Assembly (NCBI GenBank): GCA_028753945.1
Contig: JAPNXP010000005.1
Span: 682,001-746,000, forward strand
Direction of reading: 5' to 3'
Source: Hexactinellida sp. DTS-2022
Taxonomy: Eukaryota; Porifera; Hexactinellida
Length of the DNA: 64,000 bases
A program made the translations under genes and the position numbers. Below the pieces are notes generated by a model, which was not told where the DNA came from, made no database searches, and worked only from the letters and a program-made list of their open reading frames with translations. Every line of letters starts with the position of its first letter. The stretch's first letter is position 1. Below, piece by piece: positions 59,701 through 64,000 of this stretch.

Positions 59701-62700
59701 TGTCCCAATTCTTCGGGAACTGCTTTATCCTCCAAGTTATAGAAATAAGCTCCTGGGTAAGTTACAAATTCCAATCCGTTGTTAAGCCAATGCAGAGCAG
59801 ATTCCAGCTCGGTAGAAACTGACTCGTAAACATTGAGAGCTTGCGAGGGACTAAACAATAGAATTATAATATAACCACAAATGTTATTAGCCTCAAAGTC
59901 CCATTGTCTATAATAATTGTCTTAATTAAATTAAATAAATGTATAAATATTTGGTTTAGACAGAAGTCTGGCCTTTTGAATTAATTATAAACAGCAGAAA
60001 AATGTCTTAATAGTTTGCTTTTAATCTGGTCAAACACTCGTATTACAATTTACAATAATAATACACAGTAGAACCTCGTTAGTACGAACACCTGGGGACC
60101 GTCAAAATGTGTTCTCCTTATCCGGAATTGTAATAACCAATATCATTTGTATTGAAAAGGCTTTGAAGGGGAGTGAAATAGTGTTCGTAATAACCGGAAT
60201 TATGTATTAAACGTGTAGTTATTTCAAAAGGTTTATATTCAAAGACAATTATAACAGAATATCAATAGAAGGGAGTAAACACGTAGTTTAGCCATAAATT
60301 TCAAATTCAGATAATATCTGTAAATGATATACGGTAATCAATGTTCTACAGTTAAGATACTAACTGGTAAATTCCAACATAATAACAAGCTATCACAGGT
60401 TAGAAACATAACTATTTTATAGTTACAAGAGTTCAAAGACAAAGTAATTCAAATAGAACATAGCTAGCTTTATTATCTGAACAAATATGTTAGGTGGGCC
60501 TTATGCAATGTGGGATGTCGCAATTGGAATATTGTTTTTAGAAGAAAAGCTCGTGCAATGTTATATACTAGTTTGTACATCAGTAGACTTGTTTAGGAAC
60601 ACAAGGGGACCGTTGAAATTTGTTCGGATTATCCGGAATTTGTATTAACAGGAGTCACTTGCATGCATTTGTATAGGCTAGGGGAATTAAACCTTGTAGT
60701 ACTCCTTAACCGATATTTCGCCTTATTCATGTTCCTATTAACGAGAGTATACTGTAATTATATTCGAAAATATAGTATAAGTTGTGATCATATTAATAGA
60801 AAAGTCAGTTCTTTCTTATATTTGTAGAGCATTTCCATTCGTAACATTAATATTCTGTCTACCTAACTACATATAAATTCCACTATACAGTCGACTCCGC
60901 TTAATAGACCGGTTAATAGATTTATCCGGTTAATGGGGTCAAAATTTCACAGGATTTATAGGACGTAATTAAATTTTGGCTTAAAATATTTTCGGTTAAT
61001 AGATTTCTCCGCTTAGTCGGGGAAAAGTAACCTGGTCCTGAGGTGCTATATTAAGCGGAGTCGACTGTATTTGTAGCATTTATTGTGAAATATCACCTAT
61101 AATTCCAATATATAATATGTAAGAAGTATAAGCGAAGGAGGTAATCCTAGTCTCAGATGTGAAACTCCCGTAGCGCGGTACGAACAGCTGAATATTAATA
61201 CAAACGAGATAACTGTATAACTGGAATTGACGTATTTGTTTACGAAATATCTTCAGTCTAATCCTAGCAATTACAGGAAGTCTGACAATTCGCGTGTGAA
61301 TCCCAAATCGCCATTATAAAGTCGTATTTAGCTTTTAGCTCGAAAAACACAACTTGTAAATATGCAGTTTCCTGAAATGGTTTCAGAAGGCATCAAGCCA
61401 TTCCAACAGCTGATCGCTAAATTCCACTGTTATGTAGCGACAGAAATATCATGCTGCCTAACATAACATTATAGGCAGATAAGGAAACTCGGAAACTTTG
61501 AGTAAAGTTTAAGCTTGTGGTTAGAGAGTAACTAATGGCATTGCATTTTAGGACGATTAATTTATGAATACAGGGAAAAATTCGCGATTAATTTAGTCAA
61601 TAAATTAGAATCTCATTAGACGAAAACGGTTAATACGAACACTATTTCAGTCCCCTTCAAAGCCTTTTCAATACAAATTATATTAGTTAATACGAATTCT
61701 GAATAAGGCGAAAGTTCTAATTGTTGAGATTTTTAATTAAGTTTGAAAATTTGAAATATTCACGCATATTAATTTAAGTTATTATCCAATTTGTGCTCCA
61801 TAATTTGAAAATTATATTTTAATTTGTTTACCAAACACAATAATACGTAAATCATGGTTTTATTCATTCACAATATTTGTGTTTAGATGTGAAATAAGAA
61901 AATATCAAAATATGTTAATCCTGCATATAATACGTGGGAGATACGAGACCGAATAATATATTGATTTACTGCTTTTAATGTATTGCTAATGGCTAGTCAA
62001 CTAGATAACACAAACAATAAATTGATGGTTACTAAATGGTTGAAATGGAATTATTAGAACACTCTGTACCAGGTTATTCAGAAATTTTCCAATGGCAAAG
62101 TTTAAAATCATATGTTGAGGGAATAATTAAAGTAAGTTTACAGATAGGAAGAATCAGTTAACCATATGGGAAAGAATATACTTACAATATATAATCTGCC
62201 TTTATAAGTGAGAGCTTTTCAACTGATGTCTACAGAAAGGAAAATATATTAAAATATCATTAAAATAGCCAACAACGACAACAACAACAACAATAACAAC
62301 TACAAAATAATATTAATAATAATTTAAAAAAGGTCCTACTTATATATCGGCCAACACCTTTTCAAAATAAAACCCAGGCTTGAATTTCTGAGGTTTTCTA
62401 ACAAATCGTTTATTCTAACTAACTACATATAATAAATGTACAAGAAATTCCAATTTTGTTGTATTTTATAATAATAATTATTATTATTATAATTTGTGCA
62501 AGTAAACAAGTACAATAACAGAAAGTACTGCCTGAGAAATAGAGTACAAATACGGTTTATTCTAATTATATGATTTTTCTTAATTTATTTCCATGCAAAG
62601 AATTGTTTAAAAACGGTATCGAATGTTTATGTAATTCCATAAAATAATAAAATTCGTTAATTTGAGTATTAACATTAAACAAGCTAAATAAAATGTATAA

Positions 62701-63207
62701 ACTCACTTGTATAGCAGAGGCTAGAGAGGAGGAGGCTTGATTGTAGAAATTGAGAGCTAATAAATCCTCTTTTCTTTGGGAGTGTAGGAATCCCTGAGAA
62801 AGCATACAGGCTGGGATTAATTTCCCTTTTTCAGCAGAAATATCGAAATTCTTTGTCACAGCATTGATGAGATTATCAAAGTTTGAGATATTAAATAAAA
62901 TCGAGTTTTTCTCGCTCGGACTCAAAGTCCCTACTGAACAGAATCCGTCGTCCGAATAGAGAGAAGTAGAATGCATATTCTGAAAATCTGTTTCAGAAAC
63001 GGATTCAATTGTAAACTTTTCCACGGTACTCTCTCCCAAAATAGGTATCGGAGTGGAGTGTAGTTGTGTGACGTCACTTTGGGGCTGCGATTCGTTTAGC
63101 TGAGCTGTCCAGTTGAGGTTGTAGTCCGGGTGGTGAAATTCGAAAGTTGGGTTCCTGTACATGAATAGGAACTTGTCACCTAGCTGGATAAGGTCTCCTG
63201 GATTGAC
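53711..63207 (-). CDS. Radil-like FHA-DIL-PDZ adaptor (5' part outside window)
   Basis: Rap/Ras-effector scaffold of the Radil/Rasip1/afadin group acting in adhesion (family knowledge). Twelve exons: 63207-62707, 62229-62186, 59850-59634, 59285-59105, 58585-58287, 57947-57737, 57116-56850, 56294-56050, 55279-54956, 54896-54708, 54319-54246, 53780-53711. Every phase agrees, giving 873 C-terminal residues. The first begins in the end of an FHA domain (VNPGDLIQLGDKFLFMYRNP). The DIL domain follows (IPACMLSQGFLHSQ, then FGRINRFLSNFIFEHGEELG and LSPPQLHHILLHY, the Radil-like end). A long disordered Ser/Pro region contains HRKSMDYL and RPKSLDCL. A PDZ domain closes the protein (GLELVKG, IPGIYIKSI, IGSKILSIN, DILLRV), ending NRHF. 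DIL plus PDZ excludes Rasip1; afadin is less likely from the DIL end. The RA domain should lie beyond 64000. Confidence 0.88.
54356..54511. mobile_element. MITE family E (CAGTGAACTCTCGTTATAAC), representative
   Basis: Ends CAGTGAACTCTCGTTATAAC and GTTATAACGGGAGTTCACTG. The interior repeats TTCGTTATA(A/T)(G/C)CGGATA. Other copies at about 21898-22055, 22911-23038, 24283-24440; partial at 6237-6300, 8285-8360, 10215-10294. Confidence 0.85.
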
Positions 63208-63232
63208 CTGTAAATGTAAATAGAATTGTCAT

Positions 63233-63278
<46 letters not shown>

Positions 63279-64000
63279 TTAATATAATAAACTTAAATTT
63301 TACTACCGTATTTAGTACGGTATTTACTAATAGAGTGATATACAGTAGAACCTCGTTAGTATGAACACCAGGGGACCGTCAAAATGTGTCACATCCGGAA
63401 TTCGATAAACCGGTGTCACTTGTATTAAAAATGCTTTGAAAAGGACTGAAATAGTGTCCGTATTAACAAGAATATGATATTAACTGTGGCATAATAACGA
63501 GGTTCTACTATAGTCATCTGTTTAACACGTGAGTATTTAAGCACTATTAGAGAGAAATTTCAAAATTAGGATTATTACGTGACTTTTATCGCGCTATCCC
63601 AAAAAAGTAGACATTTAGGCAAAAACCATTTAAATAACTTCCAAATGAAATTATCAGTTAATTGCGAATACTAGTGACTCAATATCGCAATGTAACAACT
63701 ATATGTAAGTATGCTAGATATTCTTAATAACATATATATTCATATAGTCCCATAAAATGACACTATTCTGATATTCTAGAATATTAAAAGTGACTACAAA
63801 TACATTGGTTATCTTATGCATATAAATAATATTAATAACTTGGTTAAGACACAAAGTTAAGTACAATCAGGTCTGCTTATTGTGAACAATATTTCTTCTG
63901 TTAAATATGAACATATTTTTTTATAATGAATCCCAATTTAGCAACTTACATAAGGTTTGTATGAAGTGGAGTTCGCTTATTATGAAGTCTCTCTATTATG
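63208..64000. other. Intron of the Radil-like gene at the right edge
   Basis: No further exon found. Holds an (AAC)n microsatellite (63231-63277), a CAGTAGAACCTCG-type MITE (63343-63511) and the left part of a GGTCTGCTTATTGTGAAC-type MITE (from 63869), cut by the window end. Confidence 0.6.
63343..63511. mobile_element. MITE family A (CAGTAGAACCTCGTTAGTAC), representative
   Basis: Ends CAGTAGAACCTCGTTAGTA and CGAGGTTCTACT, with TA outside. The interior carries 'TTTGAAGGGGACTGAAATAGTG' or a close variant and repeats TTCGTATTAACCGG. Other copies at about 6042-6206, 9048-9193, 10049-10188, 19637-19812, 21298-21441, 36625-36861 (internal duplication), 56576-56814 (internal duplication), 59470-59608, 60067-60215; degenerate at 1456-1632 and 61620-61720. 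Confidence 0.85.

Noticed and set aside
53711-63207. Rasip1 or afadin identity for the DIL-domain gene
   Set aside because: Rasip1 lacks a PDZ domain. The DIL end LSPPQLHHILLHY followed by PDZ fits Radil better than afadin, though the RA region is outside the window.

Overview
The window is animal nuclear DNA. It is AT-rich, its coding exons are short with consensus GT/AG borders, and its introns are packed with small non-autonomous DNA transposons (MITEs). Six conserved eukaryotic genes are recognisable: VARP/ANKRD27, RIOK3, tubulin cofactor C (TBCC), calpain-15, homogentisate 1,2-dioxygenase (HGD), and a Radil-like FHA-DIL-PDZ adaptor. Together they point to a metazoan or close relative. 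The mix of compact intronless genes, a coiled-coil/NHL family and MITE-filled introns would suit a sponge or another non-bilaterian, but nothing here proves the phylum.

Layout, left to right. 1-9656 (minus): VARP, cut by the left edge. 11268-12878 (minus): intronless RIOK3. 13504-14826 (plus): an intronless orphan coiled-coil gene, divergent from RIOK3. 17540-21712 (minus): TBCC, two exons. 22336-38852 (minus): calpain-15, eleven exons whose splice phases all agree, giving 958 codons. Its 6.4-kb intron 8 holds a giant palindrome made of two head-to-head copies of a coiled-coil/NHL gene, one intact (25941-27176) and one broken (27704-29124). 39317-45124 (minus): HGD, five exons. 46864-48753 (plus): an intronless orphan multi-pass membrane protein of 629 codons. 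51157-51554 (minus): one exon of an unrecognised membrane protein. 53711-63207 (minus): twelve 3' exons of the Radil-like gene, which continues past the right edge.

The conserved genes belong to unrelated pathways: endosomal Rab/retromer traffic, RIO kinase, tubulin folding, calpain proteolysis, tyrosine breakdown, and Rap/Ras adhesion signalling. They do not form a functional cluster. What ties the locus together is its repeat content. At least eight MITE families have ends starting CAGT and apparent TA duplications. Each repeats its own terminal motif several times internally. Alongside them are hAT-type MITEs with exact 8-bp duplications (some nested), a PIF/Harbinger-type MITE, fold-back elements and several tandem arrays. 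The most interesting points are the NHL gene bracketed by halves of a MITE and duplicated as a palindrome inside calpain-15, the motif co-variation among the CAGT-ended families, and a calpain-15 splice donor amplified as an intronic minisatellite.
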